Source: Lachnospiraceae bacterium (GTDB lineage: Bacteria; Bacillota; Clostridia; Lachnospirales; Lachnospiraceae). From it: a stretch of 32,982 nucleotides of DNA. The notes beneath the pieces are model-generated. The model made no database searches and had not been told where the DNA came from. It saw only the letters and a program-made list of their open reading frames with translations. Shown here piece by piece: positions 24,164 through 32,898 of this stretch (position 1 is the stretch's first letter; every line of letters starts with the position of its first letter). The translations under genes and the position numbers were made by a program. The stretch lies in NCBI GenBank assembly GCA_024693225.1, contig JAILLI010000166.1, positions 1-32,982 of the forward strand, written 5' to 3'.

Positions 24164-25572
24164 GATCTGGGCAGAGTGAATATGAACTCGGTTCCCACAT
24201 CTACGGTCGATATCACGTTTATGTTTTCGTGGTGTGCGTTCAGTATCTCTTTTACGATGGACAATCCCAGTCCGGTTCCCTTCTTGTCTTTCCCGCGGGA
24301 ATGATCCGTCTTGTAGAACCTGTCAAAGATGAGTTTCAGGTTATCCTTGGGTATACCTATACCGGAATCCTTTACCGAAACAAATACTGTCTCGTTTTTT
24401 TCGCTTGTCTCGAGTTTTATGGTAGAATCGGGTTTGCTGAATTTGATGGCATTGTCTATGAGATTGTACAGGACCTGTTCTATCTTTCCCTTGTCTGCAG
24501 TTACATAAAGGGTCTGCCCGGTGAGGGTGAGGTTAAAGGAAATGCGTTTGTTCTTGCATATCCCCTCAAATGTGGCTGCCGTATTCCTGATGGTCCTGTT
24601 GATATCAAAGTCTGAGATATCAAGGTTTGTTCCGGAGATATTAAGGTTGTTCAGCGTTAAGAGGTTGTTGGTCAGTTTTGTCAGGCGTTCGGTCTCATTT
24701 TTGACGATCTTTAAGTATTTCTCATGCTGTTCGGGAGGTATCGTTCCATCCATCATAGCCTCAAGATAGCCATTCATCGACGTCAGCGGCGACCGGAAAT
24801 CATGAGACACATTTGCTATGAATTTCTTCTGGTCATCTTCAAAATGAGAGAGCTTGTCCGCCATATAAGTCAGTGAAGCGGCAAGGTAACCTATCTCATC
24901 ATTCTTGTCCACATCAATAGGATATGTAAAATCGCCTTCCGCATATGCTTCTGTGGCTTTGGTGATCTTGGTGATAGGTATATATACTATATCGGTAAAT
25001 ACCAGCAGTATGATGGTCGAGAGGACGAATACTACCGCGACGGTAGCCAGAACTATCAGATTCAGGTCATTTCTCTGTTCACGGATCCTCGACAGTGGTG
25101 AGTGTATGACAACGTATCCCTTGAGATTATAGTTGAAAGTAATGGGGGACAGAACGGAGAGCATTTCTTCATTGAACTGTCCGTAGAAATAGCCTTCCTG
25201 ATAAAAGCTCCTGCTTGGACCCTCATCAAGAAAACCGTTAACGGTAAAGAAGGAGCCGGGATCCGTTTTATCAGCGGAATTATAGATGACCTCACCGTCA
25301 GTGTTCATGATCCATATGGTCAGAAATGAAAAATCACCGGCAGCAGAAAGCTGTTTTTTGACATCATCGGTAGAGAGTGTGTCATCGTAAAAATACCCGG
25401 CATAGGTGGTCGATATTTCGTTTGCCGACCTGTACAGTTCGGCGGCCTTCTGCTTTACGAGGAAACTGAAGGTTATGGGTGAAGTGATGGTAAGCACTAC
25501 GGTAACACAAAGTGCCGCAAAGCAGACATACGCAAGTATGAACTTATAGTACAGCTTGCGGTTCTTTTTCAT
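24142..25572 (-). CDS. HAMP sensor histidine kinase
   Basis: A 476-residue membrane kinase. TM1 (~10-38), an extracellular sensor (~40-168) containing a Cache-like WIMNTDGEVIYNS, TM2 (~170-193), HAMP (~195-245), HisKA with His257 in NVSHDFRSPLTS, then the ATPase with N374 (DNAIKF), DSGIGI (402-407) and GTGLGL (432-437). It pairs with the regulator just upstream. The start is set at 25572 because its ATG overlaps the regulator's TGA (ATGA); the longer frame to 25626 would run into the regulator. The signal is unknown; the extracellular position suggests an envelope signal. Confidence 0.94.
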   Translation of the reverse strand: MKKNRKLYYKFILAYVCFAALCVTVVLTITSPITFSFLVKQKAAELYRSANEISTTYAGYFYDDTLSTDDVKKQLSAAGDFSFLTIWIMNTDGEVIYNSADKTDPGSFFTVNGFLDEGPSRSFYQEGYFYGQFNEEMLSVLSPITFNYNLKGYVVIHSPLSRIREQRNDLNLIVLATVAVVFVLSTIILLVFTDIVYIPITKITKATEAYAEGDFTYPIDVDKNDEIGYLAASLTYMADKLSHFEDDQKKFIANVSHDFRSPLTSMNGYLEAMMDGTIPPEQHEKYLKIVKNETERLTKLTNNLLTLNNLNISGTNLDISDFDINRTIRNTAATFEGICKNKRISFNLTLTGQTLYVTADKGKIEQVLYNLIDNAIKFSKPDSTIKLETSEKNETVFVSVKDSGIGIPKDNLKLIFDRFYKTDHSRGKDKKGTGLGLSIVKEILNAHHENINVISTVDVGTEFIFTLPRSKNTDDE

Positions 25573-26273
25573 ACCGAACGGGCCTCGAATTTGTATCCTA
25601 CACCCCAGACAGTGTGAAGACGCCACGCTTCGTGGTCATTAATCTTTTCCCTCAGACGTTTGATATGGACATCCACGGTACGGGTGTCACCCGCGTATTC
25701 GTAGCCCCATATATGATCGAGGAGCTGCTCTCTGGTGAATACCTGATTAGGCTGTGAAGCCAGGAAGAACAGAAGCTCGATCTCTTTTGGAGGCATGTCG
25801 AGGTAGCGGCCGTTGTACATTACCGAATAATCATTGAGACTGATGACAAGATCGGGATATTCAACGACCTTTGTATCGGCAGTGGGTGCGGGAGTGCTTG
25901 TCTGGGTACACCTTCGGAGGACTGCCTTGACCCTTGCCACAAGCTCCTTGGAGTCAAAAGGTTTTTCCATATAGTCGTCGGCTCCGAGCTCAAGTCCGAG
26001 AACCTTGTCAAATACTTCTCCCTTTGCGGACAACATGATTATGGGAGTGGGATTCTTGCTTCGGATCTCCCGGCAGACCTGATATCCGTCAATCCCGGGA
26101 AGCATCAGGTCCAGAAGTATAAGATTGGGTTCATAAGTGTCATAGACACTTAAGGCGGATTCACCGTCATGAACGATCTTTGTGTCAAAACACTCTTTTG
26201 TAAGGTAAAGCTCAATCAGTTCAGCAATGTTTTCATCGTCATCAACGATAAGTATCTTCTGTTTTCCCGCCAT
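25569..26273 (-). CDS. OmpR/PhoB family response regulator
   Basis: A 234-residue regulator. The receiver has D11/D12, phospho-acceptor D55 (LILLDLMLPG), S82 and K104 (EKPFD). A proline/threonine-rich linker (~122-135) leads to a winged-helix OmpR domain with LDMPPKEIELLFFLA, RTVDVHIKRLREK and the closing VWGVGYKF. AAAGGAG lies 7 nt before the ATG. It sits between mutS2 (19 nt upstream) and the sensor kinase (4-nt overlap), so the three form one minus-strand operon. Confidence 0.96.
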   Translation of the reverse strand: MAGKQKILIVDDDENIAELIELYLTKECFDTKIVHDGESALSVYDTYEPNLILLDLMLPGIDGYQVCREIRSKNPTPIIMLSAKGEVFDKVLGLELGADDYMEKPFDSKELVARVKAVLRRCTQTSTPAPTADTKVVEYPDLVISLNDYSVMYNGRYLDMPPKEIELLFFLASQPNQVFTREQLLDHIWGYEYAGDTRTVDVHIKRLREKINDHEAWRLHTVWGVGYKFEARSV

Positions 26274-26292
26274 GATCTCACTCCTTTACATA

Positions 26293-28656
26293 TTATTTGA
26301 ATTCCACTATTGTAACACCGGCATCTCCCTCGCCGAATTCTCCTGCGCGGAATCCGGCCACGTAGGATATCTTTTTCAGATGGGCGGATACGGCAGACCG
26401 CAGTGCTCCGGTCCCCTTGCCGTGAACTATACGGACGCTCGGCAGATGGGACAGATAGGCATCGTCGAGGTACTTATCAAGTTTGGGAATGGCTTCATCG
26501 ACCTTCAGGCCTATAAGGTTTATCTCAGATGATATATTGCCTGATTTTGAAAGCTTTCCACCGCCTGTGGAAAATTTCTTCGCAAGGTCCTTGCCGTTTT
26601 TTTCTTTCTTCTTCTCCGTTATCTCAAGATCGGATATATTTGTGCTTATGTTCATGATACCACACTGAACAAAGAGATTGCCCTTCTGGTCCGGTTTTGT
26701 ATGGACGGTCCCGTCAAGGTCCATGGATATTATCCTGACGTACAGTCCCGGTGTAAAGTCAGATGCTTTATGTCTGGGTTTGGAGGACGGTTTTTGCAGG
26801 ATATCACCGGAGGTATTGTCATTGATGGCTTTTCTAAGAGAAGTCCGGTCTTTTTCAAGTTCCTTTACGTTTCCGCCGTCCCTGTTGATATCGCGGATCA
26901 CGGAATCGGCAAGATCCTTGGCTTCTTTCAGGATGGTACGTGCTTCTTCCCTTGCCTCGTTCAGGATCTTATCGCGGGATTCGTTTATCTTTTCCCTGCG
27001 CTGTTCGTAGGTTTTTTTCAAGACTTCTATGTCATGACGGTATCTTTCTATCTGCCGCCTGTTGTCCTCCATGGTTATCCGGTCCTTTTCAAGCCTTGAT
27101 ATGACATCCTCGAAAGATGAGTCTTTTGCGGATATCTGCCGGCGGGCCATGTCGATGACTGATGCGGGGAGCCCCAGCTTTTCGGATATGGCAAAGGCGT
27201 TGCTCTTACCGGGTATACCGGTCAGAAGACGGTAAGTCGGTTTCAGGGATCCTACATCGAATTCACAGCTGGCATTTTCAACACCTTTTGTATTTAAGGC
27301 GTATATCTTGAGTTCACTGTAGTGGGTAGTGGCCATACACCGGATGCCTTTGGCGTGCAGAGTTTCAAGGATCGATATGGCAAGGGCGGCACCCTCGACG
27401 GGATCGGTTCCGGCACCAAGCTCGTCGAAAAGGCACAGGCAGTCTGGATCGGCCTTCTTAAGTATGTGAACGATATTTTTCATATGGGATGAAAAGGTGG
27501 ACAGACTCTGTTCTATGCTCTGTTCATCACCTATATCGGCAAACACTTCTTTGAACACGGACAGCTCGCTTTTATCCGATGCGGGTATGTGAAGTCCGGC
27601 CTGACCCATCAGTGTCAGCAGTCCCACTGTTTTGAGGGAGACTGTTTTGCCGCCTGTGTTGGGTCCTGTCACTATGAGCAGACTGTATTCATCGCCAAGG
27701 GATACGTTTATCGGAACTGCGGTATCTTTGGGAAGGAGGGGGTGTCTGGCATTTTTAAGCTGTATGCCCCTGTTTTTGGTAAATACCGGCCGCTTACCGT
27801 TTATATCAAGTGCAAATGAGCCTTTGGCAAAAATGAAATCCAGTTGGGCGAGGGTATCGAGATTGACAGTCAGCTCCCCGGTATGTTCGGCGCAGTCTGC
27901 CGACAGGCCGGCCAGTATCTTATTGATCTCGCTCTCCTCTTCAATATCGAGCTGGCGGAGTTCGTTGTTGTATGAAACTATCGAGGCCGGTTCAATAAAG
28001 AAAGTTGAAGCACTTGCAGACTGGTCATGGATCATTCCGGGAACATTTCCCTTGTATTCAGCCTTAACGGGGATACAGTATCTTCCGTTCCGCATTGTTA
28101 TAACGGCATCCTGCAGATAAGTGCGGTAGGTACTGCTTACCATTTTGGAAAGCTGGGAATGTATACGGTCATTGACACTTTTTTTTCTTCTTCTGATATC
28201 GCGGAGGTTGGTGCTGGCGTCATCTGCTATCTCATCTTCTGACAGGATACAGCGTCGTATCTCCCTGCACAGAGGTGACAGGGGTGACAGTATGGCAAAA
28301 AGATCCGACAGGGAATCGGTATGATCCGGATCCCCGGTCCCGTAGGATCTTACCCTGAGTACATTTTCCAAAAGAAGGGCAAGCGAAAGGAGCTCAGCAG
28401 CGGAAAGAGAACTCCCCTTACCAAGCCTGTCAACGGACTCCCTCATGCTGTCCCTGGCGGTAAAGGATATGGATCCTTCACGCAGGAGCCGGTTTGTCGC
28501 ATCCTCGGTGTTCTGCTGCATCAGTTCTATGTCAGACAGACTGTCGGAGGGGGTAAGGGAGACGGCTATACGCCTTCCCGGCTGTGTAGAGGTATATCCG
28601 GCAAGCATCTGTGTGATCTTATCAAATTCAAGTACACGTAAACATCGTTTGTTCAT
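26293..28656 (-). CDS. mutS2: MutS2 (endonuclease/ribosome-rescue ATPase)
   Basis: A 787-residue protein. The start MNKRCLRVLEFDKI is the standard MutS2 N-terminus. The ATPase has Walker A GPNTGGKT (331-338), Walker B LCLFDELGAGTDP and the switch ATTHYSEL. A long coiled coil (~520-620) follows, and the C-terminus is a Smr domain with INLIGLKVDEA and HGKGTGALR. MutS2/RqcU is known both as an anti-recombination factor and as a sensor that splits collided ribosomes. The ATG has no ribosome site. Combined with the promoter position, the mRNA may be leaderless. Lies first in an operon with a two-component system. Confidence 0.96.
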   Translation of the reverse strand: MNKRCLRVLEFDKITQMLAGYTSTQPGRRIAVSLTPSDSLSDIELMQQNTEDATNRLLREGSISFTARDSMRESVDRLGKGSSLSAAELLSLALLLENVLRVRSYGTGDPDHTDSLSDLFAILSPLSPLCREIRRCILSEDEIADDASTNLRDIRRRKKSVNDRIHSQLSKMVSSTYRTYLQDAVITMRNGRYCIPVKAEYKGNVPGMIHDQSASASTFFIEPASIVSYNNELRQLDIEEESEINKILAGLSADCAEHTGELTVNLDTLAQLDFIFAKGSFALDINGKRPVFTKNRGIQLKNARHPLLPKDTAVPINVSLGDEYSLLIVTGPNTGGKTVSLKTVGLLTLMGQAGLHIPASDKSELSVFKEVFADIGDEQSIEQSLSTFSSHMKNIVHILKKADPDCLCLFDELGAGTDPVEGAALAISILETLHAKGIRCMATTHYSELKIYALNTKGVENASCEFDVGSLKPTYRLLTGIPGKSNAFAISEKLGLPASVIDMARRQISAKDSSFEDVISRLEKDRITMEDNRRQIERYRHDIEVLKKTYEQRREKINESRDKILNEAREEARTILKEAKDLADSVIRDINRDGGNVKELEKDRTSLRKAINDNTSGDILQKPSSKPRHKASDFTPGLYVRIISMDLDGTVHTKPDQKGNLFVQCGIMNISTNISDLEITEKKKEKNGKDLAKKFSTGGGKLSKSGNISSEINLIGLKVDEAIPKLDKYLDDAYLSHLPSVRIVHGKGTGALRSAVSAHLKKISYVAGFRAGEFGEGDAGVTIVEFK

Positions 28657-28665
28657 AACGAAAAC

Positions 28666-28694
28666 ATGATAACAGAAAAAGGAATATCAGGCAA
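28666..28694 (-). promoter_or_regulatory. promoter of mutS2, predicted leaderless
   Basis: On the minus strand TTGCCT (28694-28689) and TATCAT (28671-28666) are spaced by 17 bp. The -10 box ends 9 nt before the mutS2 ATG, leaving a leader of only two or three nucleotides. No Shine-Dalgarno sequence precedes that ATG, which fits leaderless translation. Confidence 0.55.
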
Positions 28695-28715
28695 CGCAGG
28701 ACATGTATGTTTAAG

Positions 28716-28744
28716 TTGTGGATAACGGGGATTTTTTGTATAAT
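28716..28744 (+). promoter_or_regulatory. promoter of the HtrA-like/yhaM/rlmD operon
   Basis: TTGTGG (28716-28721) and TATAAT (28739-28744) are spaced by 17 bp, with an A/T-rich spacer (ATTTTTT). Start near 28751, leaving a ~35-nt leader with AGGAG at 28776-28780. A consensus DnaA box covers the -35 element. Confidence 0.75.
28717..28725 (-). promoter_or_regulatory. consensus DnaA box
   Basis: TGTGGATAA on the plus strand is the exact complement of the DnaA box TTATCCACA. It overlaps the -35 box of the promoter for the HtrA-like gene. By chance one exact copy would be expected about every 130 kb per strand pair, so it may be accidental. No other box was seen nearby, so it is not an origin. 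Confidence 0.4.
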
Positions 28745-28785
28745 TAACAACTGAATCGGGAACTGATTATGTCGCAGGAGATGCT

Positions 28786-30486
28786 ATGGAAGACAGAGAA
28801 CGGGATAATGCCGCAGACGGCGATTATGAATTTATGACTGAAACGATAAAAAGACCTCCGGTCAATAAGCGAAAGCTGTTTAAGAAGATCTTTCTGACGA
28901 TCTTTCTCGGACTTCTTTTCGGTGTATGTGCATGCCTGGCATTTCTGTTTTGCTATCCATGGATCCAGGCATATCTGTATCCGCCTGCCGAGACCAAACC
29001 GGTATCGCTTCCCGTAGCAGAGAGCGTACAGGATGAGGAGCCTGTGGAACCTTTCGTGATCCCCGAGCATGATAATACGGCTGATGCTGCAGAGCCGGCA
29101 GATACCGCCAATGCGGAAGGGGATACAAAAACTGCCGATACAAGACCCGGAGAGGATGTGAGCGAAGCTTCTGAACCGGATGCTGCTACGGATAAGGATG
29201 AGGCGGGAAGCAAAGAAGTATCAGAGGAAAAACCTGAAGAAAAAGGTGATGATACAAAGCCTGAAGAGGACAGCAAAGAGGATATAAAGCCTGAAGACGA
29301 TAAGAGCGATGACAAAGAGCCTGAAGATAAAGACAGTGATAATTCAGGTGGTGAGGGAGAGGATAATAGCGGCCAGGAGGCAGATGACGGCTCCAAGACC
29401 GGTGAAGATACATCAAATGAGGATACAGAGAACGGGGAAGGCTTAGGGGAGCCAAAGGAGGATGAAGATAAGGTTGTCGTAAACAATGTTGTCGAGACCA
29501 TAGAAAAACAGCTTGAACTCGATGATTACAGATCGCTCCTGCGAAAGATCTCCGCGATCGCCGAGACTACCCGGAAGAGCCTGGTGACTGTATCCGGTGT
29601 AAGCTCCAATACGGACTGGTTCAACAATTCTTATGAGAACAATAATTCAACGACCGGAATGATAGTCGCCGATAACGGAAAAGAGCTTCTCATAGTCTCG
29701 CCGGCGGATATCCTCCATAATGCCAGAAACGTCAGGGTAACATTCTGTGACGGGGAGATGTATTCCGCAAGAGTCAAGGAATCGGATGTCAACGTTAATC
29801 TTTGTATCGTGGCGATAGATCTGGAGCGCATATCGGAGAAAACGGCGGGTCAGATCGAAATGGCCCAGTTTGGAAGCCTTGCCACGTCGGCAGTAGGGAT
29901 CCCTGTTGTTGCCGTGGGCGCACCCTATGGTGCTTCCGGGTCCGTAGGGATGGGACAGATCACTTCCAATTCGGTCGTGATAGACAAAACGGATTCAAAC
30001 GTGACGATAATATCTACCGATATATACGCCAGTACGGCTGCTAGTGGCGTTCTGGTCAATTATAACGGCCGCATAGTCGGCATAATATGTCACGAGGATA
30101 TGTCGGGAAATATGCCCAATCTTCTGAGAGCTTACTCGGTATCGGATATATCAGACACCATTGAAAAGATATCAAACGGCCAGGCCCTTGCAACGGTGGG
30201 TATCATTGGAACGGATGTAACGGAGGAGGCAAACAGTGACAGGGGTGTTCCGTTCGGGGCATACGTAAAGGAGGTAGTCGCCGATTCACCTGCAATGAAG
30301 GCCGGGATCAGGAACGGGGATGTCATAGTGAAGATGGGCACGATCGATATAGGATCTTTTACGGATTACAAACAGGCCATACTGAAGTATCAGCCGGGAG
30401 AGATCATAACGGTAACACTGCAGAGGCCCGGCAGGGATGAGTACATGGAAATGGCATATGAGATCACTTTGGAGGACCAGAAATGA
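28786..30486 (+). CDS. HtrA-like trypsin-fold/PDZ membrane protein, probably catalytically inactive
   Basis: 566 residues. A cytosolic basic N-terminus, one membrane helix (~36-60), then an acidic low-complexity linker (~95-230, rich in D, E, K, S), a trypsin-like domain (~260-455) and a PDZ domain (~470-560; VVADSPAMKAGIRNGDVIVKMG). The catalytic positions look lost. TNxHVV of HtrA corresponds to SPADIL (Asp308 for His), DLAVL to NLCIV (Asn338 for Asp), and GNSGGPL to TAASGVL, one residue shorter, with Ala419 most likely in the serine place. The remaining fold (GAPYG, GRIVGI) is intact, so it probably binds peptides without cutting them. AGGAG lies 5 nt before the ATG. It overlaps yhaM by 4 nt. 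Confidence 0.85.
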   Translation: MEDRERDNAADGDYEFMTETIKRPPVNKRKLFKKIFLTIFLGLLFGVCACLAFLFCYPWIQAYLYPPAETKPVSLPVAESVQDEEPVEPFVIPEHDNTADAAEPADTANAEGDTKTADTRPGEDVSEASEPDAATDKDEAGSKEVSEEKPEEKGDDTKPEEDSKEDIKPEDDKSDDKEPEDKDSDNSGGEGEDNSGQEADDGSKTGEDTSNEDTENGEGLGEPKEDEDKVVVNNVVETIEKQLELDDYRSLLRKISAIAETTRKSLVTVSGVSSNTDWFNNSYENNNSTTGMIVADNGKELLIVSPADILHNARNVRVTFCDGEMYSARVKESDVNVNLCIVAIDLERISEKTAGQIEMAQFGSLATSAVGIPVVAVGAPYGASGSVGMGQITSNSVVIDKTDSNVTIISTDIYASTAASGVLVNYNGRIVGIICHEDMSGNMPNLLRAYSVSDISDTIEKISNGQALATVGIIGTDVTEEANSDRGVPFGAYVKEVVADSPAMKAGIRNGDVIVKMGTIDIGSFTDYKQAILKYQPGEIITVTLQRPGRDEYMEMAYEITLEDQK

Positions 30487-31421
30487 AATATATAGACAGT
30501 CTCAGGGAAGGCGAGGGGATCAATGATATCTATCTCGTCAGGAGCAAAAGATCAGATGTAACGAAAACAGGCAAACCGTATGAAAAGGTTGTCCTTTCCG
30601 ATAAGACCGGAAGTATTGATGCTATGATATGGGACCCCAATTCGGCCGGCATAGATGATTTTGATGCCAATGATTACGTATGTGTAAATGCCGTGGTCAA
30701 CAGTTATCAGGGAGCGTGTCAGCTGAACATCAAACGGGTCAGAAAGTGCAGTGAAGGCGAATATGATCCGGCCGATTACCTTCCGGTATCACAAAACAAT
30801 ATTGAAGATATGTGGACGGAACTTATGGGATTCATCGACAGCGTCAGTAATACATTCCTGAAGGATCTTTTGAAAGCTTTTTTTGAGGATGATGGTTTTG
30901 CGGAAAAGTTTAAAAGAAGTTCCGCCGCCAAAGCCGTACATCACGGTTTTGTCGGAGGCCTTCTCGAACACACATTGTCCGTGACCAGACTATGTGATTA
31001 TTTTTCCCGGGCCTATCCCATGCTGCACAGGGATCTGCTCATAAGTGTTGCCATACTTCATGACATAGGAAAGATAAAAGAACTCTCGGATTTTCCGCAG
31101 AACGATTACACGGATGAGGGCCAGCTGCTCGGCCATATAGTGATGGGTGCCCATATGGCGATGGAAAAGATGGATGCCATAGAAGGGTTTCCGAAGAAGC
31201 TGTATTCGGAAGTCACCCACTGTATACTTGCACATCACGGGGAGTATGAATACGGATCGCCCAAGAAGCCGGCAATAATGGAAGCGGTCGCACTTCATTA
31301 TGCCGATAATACGGATGCGAAAATGGAAACGATGAAGGAGATCTTTTCTTCCGCTCCCAATGACGGGTGGCTTGGTTATAACAGACTGATGGATTCAAAT
31401 ATCCGCAAGACCTCCGACTGA
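30483..31421 (+). CDS. yhaM: YhaM-type 3'-5' exoribonuclease (OB fold plus HD)
   Basis: 312 residues, the length of Bacillus YhaM. Residues ~1-90 are an OB-fold nucleic-acid binding domain (KTGKPYEKVVLSDKTGSIDA). Residues ~145-285 form an HD phosphohydrolase with H163 (LLEHTLSV), HD pair H193/D194 (ILHDIGK), H251/H252 (ILAHHGEYE) and D275 (HYADN), all metal ligands present. YhaM trims 3' ends of RNA. The ATG overlaps the stop of the HtrA-like gene. The pairing of an RNA exonuclease with an envelope protein is probably only co-transcription. Confidence 0.93.
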   Translation: MKYIDSLREGEGINDIYLVRSKRSDVTKTGKPYEKVVLSDKTGSIDAMIWDPNSAGIDDFDANDYVCVNAVVNSYQGACQLNIKRVRKCSEGEYDPADYLPVSQNNIEDMWTELMGFIDSVSNTFLKDLLKAFFEDDGFAEKFKRSSAAKAVHHGFVGGLLEHTLSVTRLCDYFSRAYPMLHRDLLISVAILHDIGKIKELSDFPQNDYTDEGQLLGHIVMGAHMAMEKMDAIEGFPKKLYSEVTHCILAHHGEYEYGSPKKPAIMEAVALHYADNTDAKMETMKEIFSSAPNDGWLGYNRLMDSNIRKTSD

Positions 31422-31449
31422 AAGAAAAGATACATTACGGGGGAAGAGA

Positions 31450-32871
31450 ATGGAGTATCATAAAAACCAGATCCTGACTGTGACAATTGAAGATATCGGA
31501 AATAACGGAGAGGGTATAGGCCGTAGCGACGGCTATATCCTTTTTGTTAAGGACGCTGTTTGCGGTGATCTTGTTAAGGCAAAACTTACGAAAGTAACAA
31601 AAAGCTATGCTTATGCAAGGGTGGAAGAGATAATAAAGCCTTCCGCCGACCGGGTGGTTCCGCCGTGTGAAAACCACAGCAGATGTGGCGGATGTCAGAT
31701 ACAGGCCATGTCCTATGCATCACAGCTGCATTTCAAGGAAAACAAGGTCAGGAATAATCTGATGCGGATAGGCGGGATCCCGGAGGATGTCATAGAACAG
31801 GCATATGAGCCGATCATCGGCATGGACAGACCGCTGCGTTACCGTAACAAATCCCAGTATCCGGTAGGTTATGATCGTGACGGTAATATCGTCGCCGGTT
31901 TCTACGCCGGAAGGACTCACGCCATAATCCCCTGTGCCGATTGTATGTTATCACCTGAAGAAAACAGCCATATACTCCGGATCATACTGGATCACATGCA
32001 AAGTTACGGGATCAGCCCCTATGACGAAACAACAGGTTCAGGTACAGTACGGCATGTGCTTGTAAGAAAAGCATTTGCAACCGGTCAGATAATGGTATGC
32101 CTGGTAATCTGTCATGAGAAGCCGGCTGACATACATAAAGGAAGTACTATGGCGGACGGGAGGACCGATGTCTGTCTGAAAGGGCAGGATGAGCTTATTG
32201 AGAACTTATGCAGGATCCCGGGAATGACATCAGTATGTGTATCGGTCAATAATGAAAGAACGAACGTGATCATGGGTGATGAGATACATGTCCTGTGGGG
32301 AAAGGATACGATCACGGATGTTCTTCTGGGAAAAGAGTTTAAGATATCGCCACTTTCTTTCTATCAGGTAAATCCGGTCATGGTCGGGAAACTGTATTCG
32401 ACGGCGATCGAGTTCGCAGGCCTTTCAGGAAGCGAGGAAGTATATGACATATGCTGCGGTATAGGGACGATAGCTATATGCATGGCTGACAGGGCTAAGA
32501 CGGTCCACGGACTTGAGATCGTACCTGAAGCTATAGAGGATGCAAAGAAAAACGCTGAAGCAAATCATATCGGAAATGTAGATTTTATATGTGCTGCTGC
32601 AGAGGAGTACCTTCCCAAACACAGAGATGAGATAAGTGCCGATGTCATAGTCATGGACCCTCCCAGAAAAGGGATGGATGCTGCGGCACTTGAAGTGATA
32701 GCAGCGGCAGCACCCGAGCGGATCGTCTATGTCAGCTGCGACAGCGCAACGCTTGCAAGAGATCTGAAATACTTAAGAGAAGAAGGTTATGAGATCAGCA
32801 GGATCAGATGTGTTGATATGTTCCCGCATACAGTGCATGTGGAGACTGTCTGCTTGCTGACGAAGAAATAG
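31450..32871 (+). CDS. rlmD: RlmD/RumA-type 23S rRNA (uracil-C5) methyltransferase
   Basis: 473 residues. An N-terminal TRAM domain (TVTIEDIGNNGEGIGR) is followed by Fe-S ligands C73, C79, C82 and C162. The methyltransferase domain has SFYQVNP, YDICCGIGTIAI (SAM site) and MDPPRKGMD, with nucleophile C430 in VSCDSATLARDL and base E465 in HTVHVETV. All residues needed to methylate uracil at C5 are present. The family includes enzymes for U747/U1939 of 23S rRNA and U54 of tRNA; the exact target cannot be told from sequence. GGGGGAAG lies 5 nt before the ATG. The third gene of the operon. Confidence 0.93.
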   Translation: MEYHKNQILTVTIEDIGNNGEGIGRSDGYILFVKDAVCGDLVKAKLTKVTKSYAYARVEEIIKPSADRVVPPCENHSRCGGCQIQAMSYASQLHFKENKVRNNLMRIGGIPEDVIEQAYEPIIGMDRPLRYRNKSQYPVGYDRDGNIVAGFYAGRTHAIIPCADCMLSPEENSHILRIILDHMQSYGISPYDETTGSGTVRHVLVRKAFATGQIMVCLVICHEKPADIHKGSTMADGRTDVCLKGQDELIENLCRIPGMTSVCVSVNNERTNVIMGDEIHVLWGKDTITDVLLGKEFKISPLSFYQVNPVMVGKLYSTAIEFAGLSGSEEVYDICCGIGTIAICMADRAKTVHGLEIVPEAIEDAKKNAEANHIGNVDFICAAAEEYLPKHRDEISADVIVMDPPRKGMDAAALEVIAAAAPERIVYVSCDSATLARDLKYLREEGYEISRIRCVDMFPHTVHVETVCLLTKK

Positions 32872-32898
32872 TGTATTTACGGGCTTTATCGGCATTTC

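Noticed and set aside
28953-29501. 182-residue serine-rich open frame on the minus strand
   Set aside because: It is the mirror of the GAT/GAA-rich acidic linker of the HtrA-like gene; no ribosome site or recognisable domain.
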